Shown here one piece after another: positions 34,685 through 44,100 of a DNA stretch of 64,000 nt. The stretch lies in assembly GCF_009909185.1 (NCBI RefSeq), contig NZ_JAAAMV010000003.1:434001-498000 (forward strand). The letters run 5' to 3'. The stretch comes from Paenibacillus glycinis (lineage in GTDB: Bacteria > Bacillota > Bacilli > Paenibacillales > Paenibacillaceae). The notes beneath the pieces were generated by a model, which did not search any database, was not told the origin of the DNA, and was given only the letters and a program-made list of their open reading frames with translations. Position numbers and translations under genes: made by a program. Every line of letters begins with the position of its first letter. The stretch's first letter is position 1.

Positions 34685-35664
34685 GCGCGCAACCCGCCTT
34701 CCACGCTGCCGGCGCCGGACGGTGCGGCTGCGCTCGACATGGACAAGAACCATTCCTCGAGCCTGCCCTGGACCGGCTTCACCTCGTAGAGCGTAATGCC
34801 TTCCTCCATCAGCAGCCGATTCAAGTACCCGATCTGTTCGCGGTTTTGCGCCGTTATGCGGAGCACCGCGCTCCCGTCAGGTTCCTGGATGCCCGCCGCC
34901 AGCGACATGCCGGGCAGCAGGCTGCGGCCGACCGATTCCGCCAGCTCCGGCTGCCAGCCGCCGACCGTGATATCCCAGCTCGTGCCGGCATGCAGCAGCT
35001 CGCGCATGGAGCCGACGGCGCGAAGCTTCCCCAAGTGAAGAAACGCGACCTCGTCGCATACGGCTTCGACGTCTTCCAGCAGATGCGTGTTCAGAAACAC
35101 CGTCTTGCCTTCGTCGCGCAGCCGTTCCAGCAGCTGCCGCACCTCGTAGCGACCGACAGGGTCGAGCGCGGACGAAGGCTCATCCAGTATGATCAGCTCG
35201 GGATCCATGAGCAGCGCGCAGGCGATGCCGAGCCGCTGCTGCATGCCCTTGGAGTAATTCCGCACGCGATCCGCGCCGCGGTCGTTCAAGCCGGTGACCC
35301 GCAATACCTCCTTGATGCGCGAGGCCATGCGCGAGGAGCGTGTCTCGCTCAGCTTCAGGCCGCTGAGTCCGGCATGGTAACGGAGCACCTCTTCTCCCGT
35401 CAGCCATTCCTGAAAACGGAAGAGCTCGGGCAAATACCCCAGCTTCCTCCGCGAGTCCGGATGGCCGATCGGCTTGCCGAGCAGCATTCCGTTGCCGGCA
35501 TCGGGGGTCAACAGGCCGATGACCATTTTGACGAACGTGCTCTTGCCGGCCCCGTTCGGACCGAGCAGGCCAAAGACTTGGCCCTCTTTTATTTCCAAGG
35601 AAATATCCATGCAGCCGGTGCCGGATGCATAGGTCTTCGTCAGTCCTCGTGTCTGAAGCATCAT
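34681..35664 (-). CDS. ABC transporter ATP-binding protein, NosF-like
   Basis: This 327-residue ATPase shows Walker A GPNGAGKST, signature YSKGMQQRLG, Walker B LIILDEPSSALDP and switch NTH (rather than STH), plus a C-terminal domain ending LYEVKPVQGRLEEWFLSMSS. It pairs with the permease that overlaps its 3' end. ATG at 35664 overlaps the anti-sigma stop by four bases, making export directly linked to the sigma/anti-sigma pair. Confidence 0.87.
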   Translation of the reverse strand: MMLQTRGLTKTYASGTGCMDISLEIKEGQVFGLLGPNGAGKSTFVKMVIGLLTPDAGNGMLLGKPIGHPDSRRKLGYLPELFRFQEWLTGEEVLRYHAGLSGLKLSETRSSRMASRIKEVLRVTGLNDRGADRVRNYSKGMQQRLGIACALLMDPELIILDEPSSALDPVGRYEVRQLLERLRDEGKTVFLNTHLLEDVEAVCDEVAFLHLGKLRAVGSMRELLHAGTSWDITVGGWQPELAESVGRSLLPGMSLAAGIQEPDGSAVLRITAQNREQIGYLNRLLMEEGITLYEVKPVQGRLEEWFLSMSSAAAPSGAGSVEGGLRA

Positions 35665-36848
35665 GTTCCCATCAATCCTTTGGCTTCCTTCATAATGTCG
35701 TTATCGGTCGGATAGTCTTTGAGCGAGCCGGTCAGCATATACATCCAGTCGTTCTGCAGCCAGATGACCGAGCGGTCCCAGGACGTGGTCGATAGGATCG
35801 CGTCATTGCCGTCGATGCTGACCGTCCGGACGTCCTTGCCGGCGCCGTCCATCGTCGGAACGGGCAGCGTGTGGCGCCAATCGCCGATCGCGGACAGTTT
35901 GGCGCGCAGATCGTCGGGCAGGATCGGCAGTCCGAGCACGGCTCGGCGAATCTGCTCGATGTCGACGTCGTCCGGCACGTCGATCGCGGGCGACGGCAGC
36001 TGCATCAACTGCTTCGAGCCGAAGCCTTCCGAATCCGGGACGTCCATGGTAAAGCTGCCCGGCATGACCAGCTTGATCGGCGCGCCGTCGATGGACGCCG
36101 GGAATTGTTCCTTCCCGCCGAGGAGCGCGATCAGCTTGTTGATTTCTTTCGGGTGCAGCTTGAACGTGATCGATTGCTCCGGCATGTAGTCGATCGTCTT
36201 CGAATCCGCGCCCGGCAGCGCCTTCAGCGGACGACCGGCCAGCTTCTCGGCTTCCTCCGCATCGATCTTGCGCTGCGTGCCGCCGCCGGTTTGTTCGATC
36301 TCGCCGTACAGCCTCAGATCCATCTGGCGCGTGCCGAGCGTGCCGTTCTCGAGCGCCTGGCGGAAGCCGTTCATGTCCGACTCGGTGAACGATATCGTCT
36401 CGAAATGCTGGACCCGGAACGTGCTCAGCATGCTCGCCATGACATCCTGGCCCCAGGACGTGAACAGCATCACGCCCGCGATTGCCGCCGCGGCCGTCGC
36501 CGTCGCCCATCTTCGCTTGGTCCGGTTCCGCTTCCGCGCCGGCACTCGCACGGCTTGATCCGCCAGCTGACCGTCCGCGTCCATCGCGAGCGGCAATCGG
36601 GCATCGGGCATCGCATTCAAACCTTGCTTCTTCGACATCGTCGCACTCTCCTCTTCATTCGCGCTATACTGTGCATCCGACTTGCTGCTTTCAATTTCAG
36701 CCGTCGACCCCTGGTCCGGCCGTTCCCGCCAGGCTTCCGGCACCGGCTCGTTCCGGACGGCGCGAAACAAACGGCTCAGCGCTTCTTCGACCTGTTCGTC
36801 CGTTACGTCCAGATCGTGCGCGCCTCTCTCCGATCGTTGATCCTTCAT
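35661..36848 (-). CDS. Membrane anti-sigma factor (DUF4179/DUF4367-like) for the ECF sigma factor
   Basis: The product (395 residues) has a cytoplasmic N-terminal domain of about 105 residues, one membrane helix (WATATAAAAIAGVMLFTSW) and a large outer domain of about 260 residues ending with WDRSVIWLQNDWMYMLTG, the DUF4367-type ending. No zinc-binding HXXXCXXC motif is present, as in RsiX/RsiV-like factors. ATG at 36848 overlaps the sigma stop by four bases (ATGA). It should hold the sigma factor at the membrane until an envelope signal; the outer domain may sense the compound that the exporters remove. Confidence 0.8.
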   Translation of the reverse strand: MKDQRSERGAHDLDVTDEQVEEALSRLFRAVRNEPVPEAWRERPDQGSTAEIESSKSDAQYSANEEESATMSKKQGLNAMPDARLPLAMDADGQLADQAVRVPARKRNRTKRRWATATAAAAIAGVMLFTSWGQDVMASMLSTFRVQHFETISFTESDMNGFRQALENGTLGTRQMDLRLYGEIEQTGGGTQRKIDAEEAEKLAGRPLKALPGADSKTIDYMPEQSITFKLHPKEINKLIALLGGKEQFPASIDGAPIKLVMPGSFTMDVPDSEGFGSKQLMQLPSPAIDVPDDVDIEQIRRAVLGLPILPDDLRAKLSAIGDWRHTLPVPTMDGAGKDVRTVSIDGNDAILSTTSWDRSVIWLQNDWMYMLTGSLKDYPTDNDIMKEAKGLMGT

Positions 36849-37369
36849 GAGTCCATAACCTCCTCCGTCGGCATGTTTTTCTTGAAACGGTTCGTCGCCC
36901 GCGTCAGGAGCGTCCCGACGATCTTGGGATTCACCTGCAGCGCTTCGGCGATCTCGGCATGGCTGTATCCCTGTTCCTTCATTAATAAAGCGATGCGGTC
37001 GCGCTCCGACAGCTTGCTCAGCACGCCCCGCACGACCTCCCGCTCCCAGTTCTGTATGACGGCCGCATCGTTGGCGGGATGCGCCTGCTCCTCGGACATC
37101 GCTTGCGAGAGCTGCTTCTCCGCCAGACTCGATTCGCGTCCCGATTTCCGGTAATGATCGTATACGATGCGCGTAAGTACCCGGTGCAGCCAAGCGCCGA
37201 CCCGTTCAAGGTCTTCCGGCGGATTGCGGTACAGCCGCAAAAACACGTCCTGCGTCAAATCCTCGGCGGCGGCGCGGTCCCCGACCAGCAGGGTGATTTT
37301 GCGCAGCACGATCGGGTAATGCTCGCGGAATACCGCCTGAAATCCGGCCGGCCCTTCCTCTTGCGGCAT
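36845..37369 (-). CDS. ECF-type RNA polymerase sigma factor
   Basis: The 174-residue protein has sigma region 2 (AAAEDLTQDVFLRLYRNPPE, AWLHRVLTRIVYDHYRK) and region 4 (LSERDRIALLMKEQGYSHAEIAEALQVNPKIVGTLLTRATNRFKK) but no region 3, as in SigW/SigX/SigM-like ECF factors. ATG at 37369 lies ten bases after AAGGAGG. It heads a six-gene unit in which every junction but one overlaps. A clear ECF-type self-promoter was not found in the 95 bases upstream. Confidence 0.9.
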   Translation of the reverse strand: MPQEEGPAGFQAVFREHYPIVLRKITLLVGDRAAAEDLTQDVFLRLYRNPPEDLERVGAWLHRVLTRIVYDHYRKSGRESSLAEKQLSQAMSEEQAHPANDAAVIQNWEREVVRGVLSKLSERDRIALLMKEQGYSHAEIAEALQVNPKIVGTLLTRATNRFKKNMPTEEVMDS

Positions 37370-37464
37370 AGGATTATCGCCTCCTTCATGAATTAAGACG
37401 ATGCATGTCGTTGAAATATAGCATACCTCAAAAAAGAAAATACTGGCGCGCCGACGCGCCGCGC

Positions 37465-37497
37465 AAAAAGGCCCGGCAGGTTTCCACCTGCCGGGCC
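37465..37497 (-). terminator. Terminator of the GH35/LplABC-like operon
   Basis: Perfect 12-bp stem GGCCCGGCAGGT / ACCTGCCGGGCC with TTCC loop; the minus strand reads TTTTT beyond it. Confidence 0.9.
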
Positions 37498-37516
37498 GAT
37501 GCGGCGTCGCCGCCGC

Positions 37517-39151
37517 TTAGCCTTGCTCCGATTGCTTGAACGCGTCCAGCTGTTTCTGGATCTCGTCTTTGACTTTGTCGTAGCCCGCCGCCTTCAGTTT
37601 ATCCCGCAGCGCCTGGACCGCTTTCGCCGGGTCGCCGGCTTTGCCGTACAGGATCGCCGGCATCTGCTCGCCGACCACCTGGGAGATCGACGTCATTTCC
37701 GCGTCGACGTTCGTTTTGTCGAAAACGAATTTGCCGTACGGGAACGGCTTCTTGATCGCGTCGTACTTCTTGTAGACGTCGCCGATGCCGCTCCAGTCGG
37801 TATCCGACGGAATCTCGAACTTGTCGACGCGGCCGCCCCAGAAGTCGGTATAGAACGCGTCCTTGGCATCGTCGTAGCCGGCGGGACGCGTGCGCACGCC
37901 GTCCTTGATCTCGTACTGCACGCCTTCGAGGCCGTAGTTGATGAGCTGGTACAGCTCTTTGTCCTGGCGGATGAGCTCGTAGGCCATCAGGGCGCGCTCC
38001 GGGTGTTTGCTGTGGGCGCCGATCGACGTGCCGCCGTGCGTGATCGGCATGGAGATCAGGTTGCCTCGGGTGTCGGAATAGGCGAACATTTGCAGCTCGG
38101 AGCCCGGCTGCTGTTTATCCATCTCGACGCGGAGTCCTTTGAACGTCTGCGTATGATGCGCATCCGCGCCGGTTTGGCCGGCTTTCAGCTCCGTGCGCGT
38201 GTCGCCCTTGTAGTTGAGCACGTCTTCGCGCCAGTAGCCTTTGTCCGCCCAGTCCTTCATCATCGCCGCGAAGTCGATGAACTTGTCGTTGAAGATCGGG
38301 CTGTCGACGGTATAGCGCTCGTCGTAGGACTTGCCGGTGAAGACGCCCGCGTAGCCGGTGCCGATCGGCAGATCGATATTATCCGTGTACGCCGCCTCGA
38401 AGCCCGCGTAGAGCGTGCCGTTGGTGCCGTTCGTGTCCCAGGGCACGATGCCCTTCTTGTTGTCCTTGACGCCTTGGAAATACTTGCCGAGCGTCTCGAA
38501 ATCGGCGATCGGCTGCGTGATGCCGAATTCCTTCGCCCAATCGCCGCGATAGTAGATGCCGTGGTTGACCCATTGCGTATAATGGTCTTCCGGAATCAGG
38601 ACGATGTCGTCCTTGAATTTGCTCTGATCCCAGTCCTCCTGCGGAATCTCCGAGTACGTCAGCGGCGCGTATTTCTCCAGCAGGCCGTTGAGCGGCAGGA
38701 ACGCCCCGCGCTGCGCGTTGCCCCACGTATCCAGCCAGTCGGTGCCGATCGTGATCAGGTCGAGCGGTTCGCCGGACGCGAGCAGCAGGTTGTACTTGGT
38801 CTGCCAGTCCGCCCACTCCACCCATTTAAACTGCAGCTCCGCGTTGATTTTCTGCTTCAGGATGGCGTTGACCTTCTCCATCACCTTCTCCAGCTGGCCG
38901 TTCTTCGGCTTGTCGCCGAGCACGACGTAGGTGATCGTCTCGAACTTGCTCGTGTCGATGCCGCCTTCCGCGGCGCCGTCGTTGCCGGTCTCCTTGCCGC
39001 CGTCCGAGGAACTTCCGCCGTTGTCGGCTCCGTCCGCCGCGTTGGCGTTGCCTCCGGCGTTGTTGCCGCCGTTGTTGCCGCCGCAAGCCGCCAAGCTGAT
39101 GACAAGGATGAGCATGAATACGAATCCCGCAACCTTTTTCGCGTGTCTCAT
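37517..39151 (-). CDS. Carbohydrate ABC transporter substrate-binding lipoprotein, LplA-like
   Basis: A lipoprotein signal (LILVISLAACGGNNGG) is followed by a Gly/Asn linker and a 500-residue extracellular binding protein of the large LplA/YtcQ class. Features include ITYVVLGDKPKNGQLEKVMEKVNAIL and GTDWLDTWGNAQRGAFLPLNGLLEKYAP. ATG at 39151 is nine bases after GGAGG; the frame is open further up. It captures an oligosaccharide for the two permeases encoded upstream; the shared ATPase (MsmX type) must be encoded elsewhere. Last gene of the operon, 132 bases after the second permease gene. Confidence 0.9.
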   Translation of the reverse strand: MRHAKKVAGFVFMLILVISLAACGGNNGGNNAGGNANAADGADNGGSSSDGGKETGNDGAAEGGIDTSKFETITYVVLGDKPKNGQLEKVMEKVNAILKQKINAELQFKWVEWADWQTKYNLLLASGEPLDLITIGTDWLDTWGNAQRGAFLPLNGLLEKYAPLTYSEIPQEDWDQSKFKDDIVLIPEDHYTQWVNHGIYYRGDWAKEFGITQPIADFETLGKYFQGVKDNKKGIVPWDTNGTNGTLYAGFEAAYTDNIDLPIGTGYAGVFTGKSYDERYTVDSPIFNDKFIDFAAMMKDWADKGYWREDVLNYKGDTRTELKAGQTGADAHHTQTFKGLRVEMDKQQPGSELQMFAYSDTRGNLISMPITHGGTSIGAHSKHPERALMAYELIRQDKELYQLINYGLEGVQYEIKDGVRTRPAGYDDAKDAFYTDFWGGRVDKFEIPSDTDWSGIGDVYKKYDAIKKPFPYGKFVFDKTNVDAEMTSISQVVGEQMPAILYGKAGDPAKAVQALRDKLKAAGYDKVKDEIQKQLDAFKQSEQG

Positions 39152-39283
39152 TCTTTCTGGCCTCCCCATGAATTGATATCGCGTTGGTCTTGCGCCGTCC
39201 GCGAACGGGTAGCCCGGTCGCGGACGGCTATGGAACAGAGCCGCGCGCGGCGTCTCTGCGGCCATTTGTCCGAAGCTTGCGCG

Positions 39284-40195
39284 TTAACCCTTGACCGCGC
39301 CGACGGTGATCCCTTGGATGAAGTAGCGCTGCACGAAGGGATAGAACAGGATGACCGGCCCCGTCGCGACGACGGCGGTGGCCATCTTCATGGATTCCAG
39401 CGGCATGTCGCGCAGGGGCACGTTGGACGCCGCCGAGGAATTGCGGATGAAATCGGCGCTCGTGATGACGTTGTAGAGGAACAGCTGCAAGGGCCGGTAT
39501 TTCATGTCCGGCGAGAGAAACAGCATCGCGTTGTACCATTCGTTCCAATAGCCGAGCGCGATGAACAGGCCGATGGTCGCGAGCGCCGGCGTGGCCATTG
39601 GCAGGATGAGCCGCAGAAAGATCGTGAAATCGCCGGCGCCGTCGATTTTGGCGGATTCCGTGATGGCATGCGGGATCGATTTGGTGAAGCTCTTCATCAT
39701 GATGATGAGGAACGGGCTCATGAGACCGGGCAGCAGGACCGCCAAGTAGCTGTCGCCGAGGTGAAGGTATTGCTTGATCAGCAGGTAGAACGGCACGAGG
39801 CCGCCGGAGAAGAGCGTCGTGAAGTAGATGAAGAACGAGATCGCGTTGCGCTGCTGAAAATCGGGCCGCTGCAGCGCGTAACCCGTCATCGCGACGAGGA
39901 ACAGACCGGCCGCGGTGCCGACGATCGTGATGCAGATCGTCACGACGTACGCGCCGACGATCAGACCGGGATTCTCGAAGACGATCTTGTACGCGAACGT
40001 CGAGAACACGCGCGGCCAGATATTGAACCCGTTCGTCGCGATCGTCCCCTCGTTGGTGAAGGACGTGCCGAGCACCAGCAGGAACGGGATGAGGCAGCAG
40101 AGCGCGAACAGGCCAATGAAAGCGTATCCAAAACCTCTGACGAACAAGGACGTCGCATCGCTTCGGATGCGTTTGCGTACGGCTTCGGCTTGCAT
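39284..40195 (-). CDS. Carbohydrate ABC transporter permease, LplC-like
   Basis: The 303-residue protein has six helices and the binding-protein-dependent permease loop (SAKIDGAGDFTIFLRLILPMATPALATIGLF), with the EAA-type A-x-x-D-G-A core. N-terminal FIGLFALCCLIPFLLVLGTSF and C-terminal YFIQGITVGAVKG are typical of LplC. ATG at 40195 follows TAGGAGG. It forms the membrane channel with the LplB-like permease encoded just upstream. Confidence 0.9.
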   Translation of the reverse strand: MQAEAVRKRIRSDATSLFVRGFGYAFIGLFALCCLIPFLLVLGTSFTNEGTIATNGFNIWPRVFSTFAYKIVFENPGLIVGAYVVTICITIVGTAAGLFLVAMTGYALQRPDFQQRNAISFFIYFTTLFSGGLVPFYLLIKQYLHLGDSYLAVLLPGLMSPFLIIMMKSFTKSIPHAITESAKIDGAGDFTIFLRLILPMATPALATIGLFIALGYWNEWYNAMLFLSPDMKYRPLQLFLYNVITSADFIRNSSAASNVPLRDMPLESMKMATAVVATGPVILFYPFVQRYFIQGITVGAVKG

Positions 40196-40206
40196 GGGAC
40201 TCCCTC

Positions 40207-41187
40207 CTAGAACAGTGTGTTATCCGGCGACGCCTTCTTCACCAGCCAGTTTGCCGTGATGACGACGATGAATCCGAATACGGATTGATACAGGCTGACC
40301 GCGCTGCCCATGGAAAAATTGAAATTGTTCATGAGCGAGCGGAAGACGTACGTCTCGATAATGTCCGTCGTCGAATAGAGCGACGTGTTGTTCGCGCCGA
40401 CGAGGTTATAGATGAGGCCGAAATTGCCCCGGAGCACGCCTCCGAGCGAGAAGAGCAGCAGGATGATGAAGGTCGGCTTCAGCCACGGCAGCACGATGTA
40501 CCGGATGCGCTGCAGCGCGTTCGCCCCGTCGATCTCGGACGCCTCGACGACCTCGGAATCGAGCCCCATGATCGCGGCGAAGTAGACGATGGAGCCGTAG
40601 CCCGTCGATTGCCACAGAAACGTCACGACGATGATGACCGGCCACACATGCGGATTGGAGTAGGTTTTGACGGGATCCGCGCCGAGCGATTTCAGGATGC
40701 CGTTCAACAGGCCGTAATCGTAGCTCAGGATGTTGTAGGCGATGAGCCCGACGATGACGAAGGAGATGAAGAAGGGCAGGAACATGATCGTCTGGGATAC
40801 TTTCTTGAACCATTTCTTGCGCAGCTCGTTCAGCAGGATGGCGACGAAGATCTGGAGGAAATTGCCGAGCACGATAAAGGCCAGGTTGTACGCGATGGTG
40901 TTGAAGGTCAGCCGCCAGAGGTCCCCCGTCATGACCAGGAAGCGGAAGTTCTCGAAGGCGACGAACGGGCTCTTGAAGATCCCGTCGGTGTAGTTGTATT
41001 TAATGAAGGCCAGGTACAGCCCCGGCATCGGCAAATAAGCGAATATCGCGAAAAACAGCACGGCCGGCGCGCACATCAGGAGCAGCGTCCTGTTCGTCCA
41101 GAGCCGCTTCCACCGGGCGCCTTCCGCACGCGGGCGGGTTCTCGCTCTCGCCCTCGCCCCCGCCCTTGGCTGCGTCATCGTTTTCAT
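40207..41187 (-). CDS. Carbohydrate ABC transporter permease, LplB-like
   Basis: The product (326 residues) has six helices, LPMPGLYLAFIKYNYTDGIFKSPFVAFENF near the start and the EAA loop EASEIDGANALQRIRYIVLPWLKPTFIILLLFSLGG, characteristic of LplB. An unusual N-terminal extension of Arg/Ala/Pro residues precedes the first helix. ATG at 41187 follows GAGAGGGG and comes four bases after the GH35 stop, so the hydrolase and importer are made together. Confidence 0.9.
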   Translation of the reverse strand: MKTMTQPRAGARARARTRPRAEGARWKRLWTNRTLLLMCAPAVLFFAIFAYLPMPGLYLAFIKYNYTDGIFKSPFVAFENFRFLVMTGDLWRLTFNTIAYNLAFIVLGNFLQIFVAILLNELRKKWFKKVSQTIMFLPFFISFVIVGLIAYNILSYDYGLLNGILKSLGADPVKTYSNPHVWPVIIVVTFLWQSTGYGSIVYFAAIMGLDSEVVEASEIDGANALQRIRYIVLPWLKPTFIILLLFSLGGVLRGNFGLIYNLVGANNTSLYSTTDIIETYVFRSLMNNFNFSMGSAVSLYQSVFGFIVVITANWLVKKASPDNTLF

Positions 41188-41191
41188 CGCA

Positions 41192-44100
41192 TTACCCCTC
41201 TCCCGAATTTTGCTTCGCCGGCTCGCCGGCCGGCGCGAAGATCAGCCGGTCCAGCCGCGAGATCGCGCCGGCTTCCACCGCTTCCAGCAGGATCGCCAGA
41301 TCGCGCGCGGCTTCGCGCAGCCAAGGACCCGGCAGGTAGAACGAACGCGGATCGCCCCCGCTCAAGACCGGCCGCGACGCATTCGCTCCGCCATCCGTCC
41401 ACAGCCGGCCGACGACGGTGCCGCCCAAGAGAACGGTCAGCTTCATGCCGGCGCCTGCCGCCTGCACCCGCCAGCCGCCGGCCATGCCGCGGGCTTCGTC
41501 CGGCAGCGCGCCGTAGAGCCATGCGACGCCGCCCGCTGCCAGGCTGATCGGCAGCTCCGCCGCGGCCGCTCCGGCCTTGCGGCGTTGCGCGTGCTCCAGC
41601 AGCCCGGCTTCGTCGCAGGCAGACAGCCGCCAGTCCCGCGAGACATTGCCCTCGTAGAGCGTCACTTCCCCGGCCGGCAAGCCGAGCACCCGTTCCAGGA
41701 AGACGGTGACCAGCGTCTCTTCACCGGGACGCACATGCGCGGTAATATCGACGTACGGATCGAACGGATGGACTGCGCCGGCGGACCGGCCGTTCACGTA
41801 TACTTCGGCGAGCGCCTGAATCCCCTGAAAATGAAGCGTGAACGAATCGGCCGTCCGGCTGGCTGCGAAGCGACGGCGGTAATATTCGAACGCCGGATGA
41901 TCCGGGGACAGCCAGCCGCCGAAGCCGACGACCGGCCAAGCGGCGTCATCGCAGTCCGGTCCGAGCAGCTCCGGCTGAATCGCGCGGGCATGCACCCTGC
42001 GCACGCGCCAGTTCGAGGTCAGCCGCTGCTTGCCCGTCACGGCCGTCAAGCCCGTCAAGCCCTTCATGCTGTTCAAGCGGAGGCCGGGCAGCCGCGGATC
42101 GTCGAAATTGGTATGTCCCCAAATCTCCGCCCTGGCCGCAAGCCGCCGGCTGCCGCCGATGCCTTCGGCCGGCATATAGCGGCTGCCGCCGCCCGGCGTG
42201 CACGTGCCGATGTAGGCGGAGTCCGCGTACAGCGAGACCACGTCGCTGCCTTGCCGCACGAGCAGGCCATGGACGGGAATGCCGGCAGGCGCGCCAACGT
42301 TCGCTTCGTACCAGGCAAAGCCGCGGTAAATGCCGTTCCGCTCCAGGAACGTCGCTTCCGCCGCCGGCAGCGCCGGCTCCGCGGACATCGGCCGCGTCGG
42401 ATCCAGCACGGCCGATGTCCAGCTCACGTTCAGCTCGCGCGGCTCCGCGTCGTAAGCGAGCGGCGCTTCGAACGCCAGGCTGCCGTCCTCGCCGATGCTC
42501 CCGAGCAGCAGCGCATCCTCGCGCGCCAGTCCGAACAGCTCCAGCCGCTGGCCGTCCGCGAGCGCGATCCGGCAGGAGGCGATTTGTCCCGCCTCCGCCC
42601 GGAAGACGAACACGAAGCCGTCCTCCGTAGCTTGCGCCGACATGTTCGCGGCCTCGCCGACCGCCGCCCCCGGCGCCAGCGCCAGCGCGATCTCGCCTTC
42701 CCGCTCGGCGGCGTGGAAGACCATCGCGGTCCGTCCTTCCGAACGGCGGACGTCCGACAGCTCGGCGGTGGCGTAGCGCAGCGTCCCCCCTACGCCCCAG
42801 AGCCCGAGCGGCACGGCGACCGGCAGGATCGCGCACCGCCCCGGAATGCTCCGCAGACGCGACGTTTGCGGGACGACCGTCTCGCCGCCGCCCTGCGCCA
42901 ATATCAAGCTTACGGATTCCGCTTCGTCGCCTACGTTCGCGAGGAAGAGCAGATGCCCGCCGCCGGCCAGCCGCAGCTGCCGTTCCAAGTGCGAGCCGCC
43001 TTCCTTCGGGCCGGAATCGCTGCGAGCGAGACCGGAGCTCTCCGCGGTCGGCGCCGTCGGCTCGGCGCTTTGAGCGAGCCCTTCCGTTACCGGAGCGTCC
43101 GCCTCGACCCTGCTGTCAAGCCCGGTCGATGCCGGAGCCGTTACCGGTGCCTCCGCCTCGGGGCCGGGGGCGAGCCGCGCGATGTCCGTTGCCGGTGCCT
43201 CCGCCTCGGGGCCGCGGGCGAGCCGCGCGATCCCCGACGCCGGGGCCGTCGCGGCTTCCGCGAGCGCGTCGCCGTATGCCCGGATCACCCGGCGCAGCAG
43301 CCGTCCTTCGTAGGCTTCTTGTCGTACGTGGCCTTCCGGCGAGATCATGCCGCGGAAGTCGTAATCCGACGTCATGAACGCGAGCGGGTCGCCCCAGTTG
43401 TTCGTGCCGTTCGTAAAGCCGAAATTCGTGCCGGATGCTTGCAGGTAAGGCCCGAGAAGCTTCGCCCCGCAGGAGAGCAGCCGCCGGAGCAGGAAATGCG
43501 AGCGGTTCGTCTCCGTCACGAGCAGCGGGAGATTCGATGCCGCCAATCGCGCTTCGTAAGCGGCGACTTTGTGCTCGAAGGCGGGATCGCGGTCGTTCGG
43601 GTAGAAATTGCAGGTCGGCACGACGCCTTCGGCGAAGCCGGACGCTTCGTAGAGGCCGCCTTGCCCGGCGCACGCGATGAGCGGCACGCCGATGCCCGAG
43701 CCGTGCGCCATGTCGCGCAGTCCGGCGACGTACGCCGCGGGATCGGGGCAATCATAGAAGTCGAGCTCGTTCTCGAGCTGCACGCAGATGACGGTGCCGC
43801 CGCGGTTCAGCTCGTAGCGCGCAAGGAGCGGAAGGATCCGCGAGTACCATTTCTCCACGGCTTCCATGTAGCGCGGGTCGGCGCTGCGAATGATCATGTC
43901 CGGCTTGGCGAACAAGTACGCGGGGAGTCCGCCGCCGTCCCATTCGGAGCAGATGTAGGGGCCGGGCCGAGCGACGACCCACAGGCCGGCTTCCGCCGCC
44001 AGCTGCAGGAAGGCTTCCGCGTCGCGTTCGCCGGCGAAATCCCAGCGGCCCTCTTCGAGTTCGTGATGATTCCAAGGAAAATAGACGTCGATGGCGTTGT

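Noticed and set aside
37370-37440. ECF-type self-promoter before the sigma gene
   Set aside because: A CAAC and a CGTC are present but only nine bases apart, too close for an ECF promoter.
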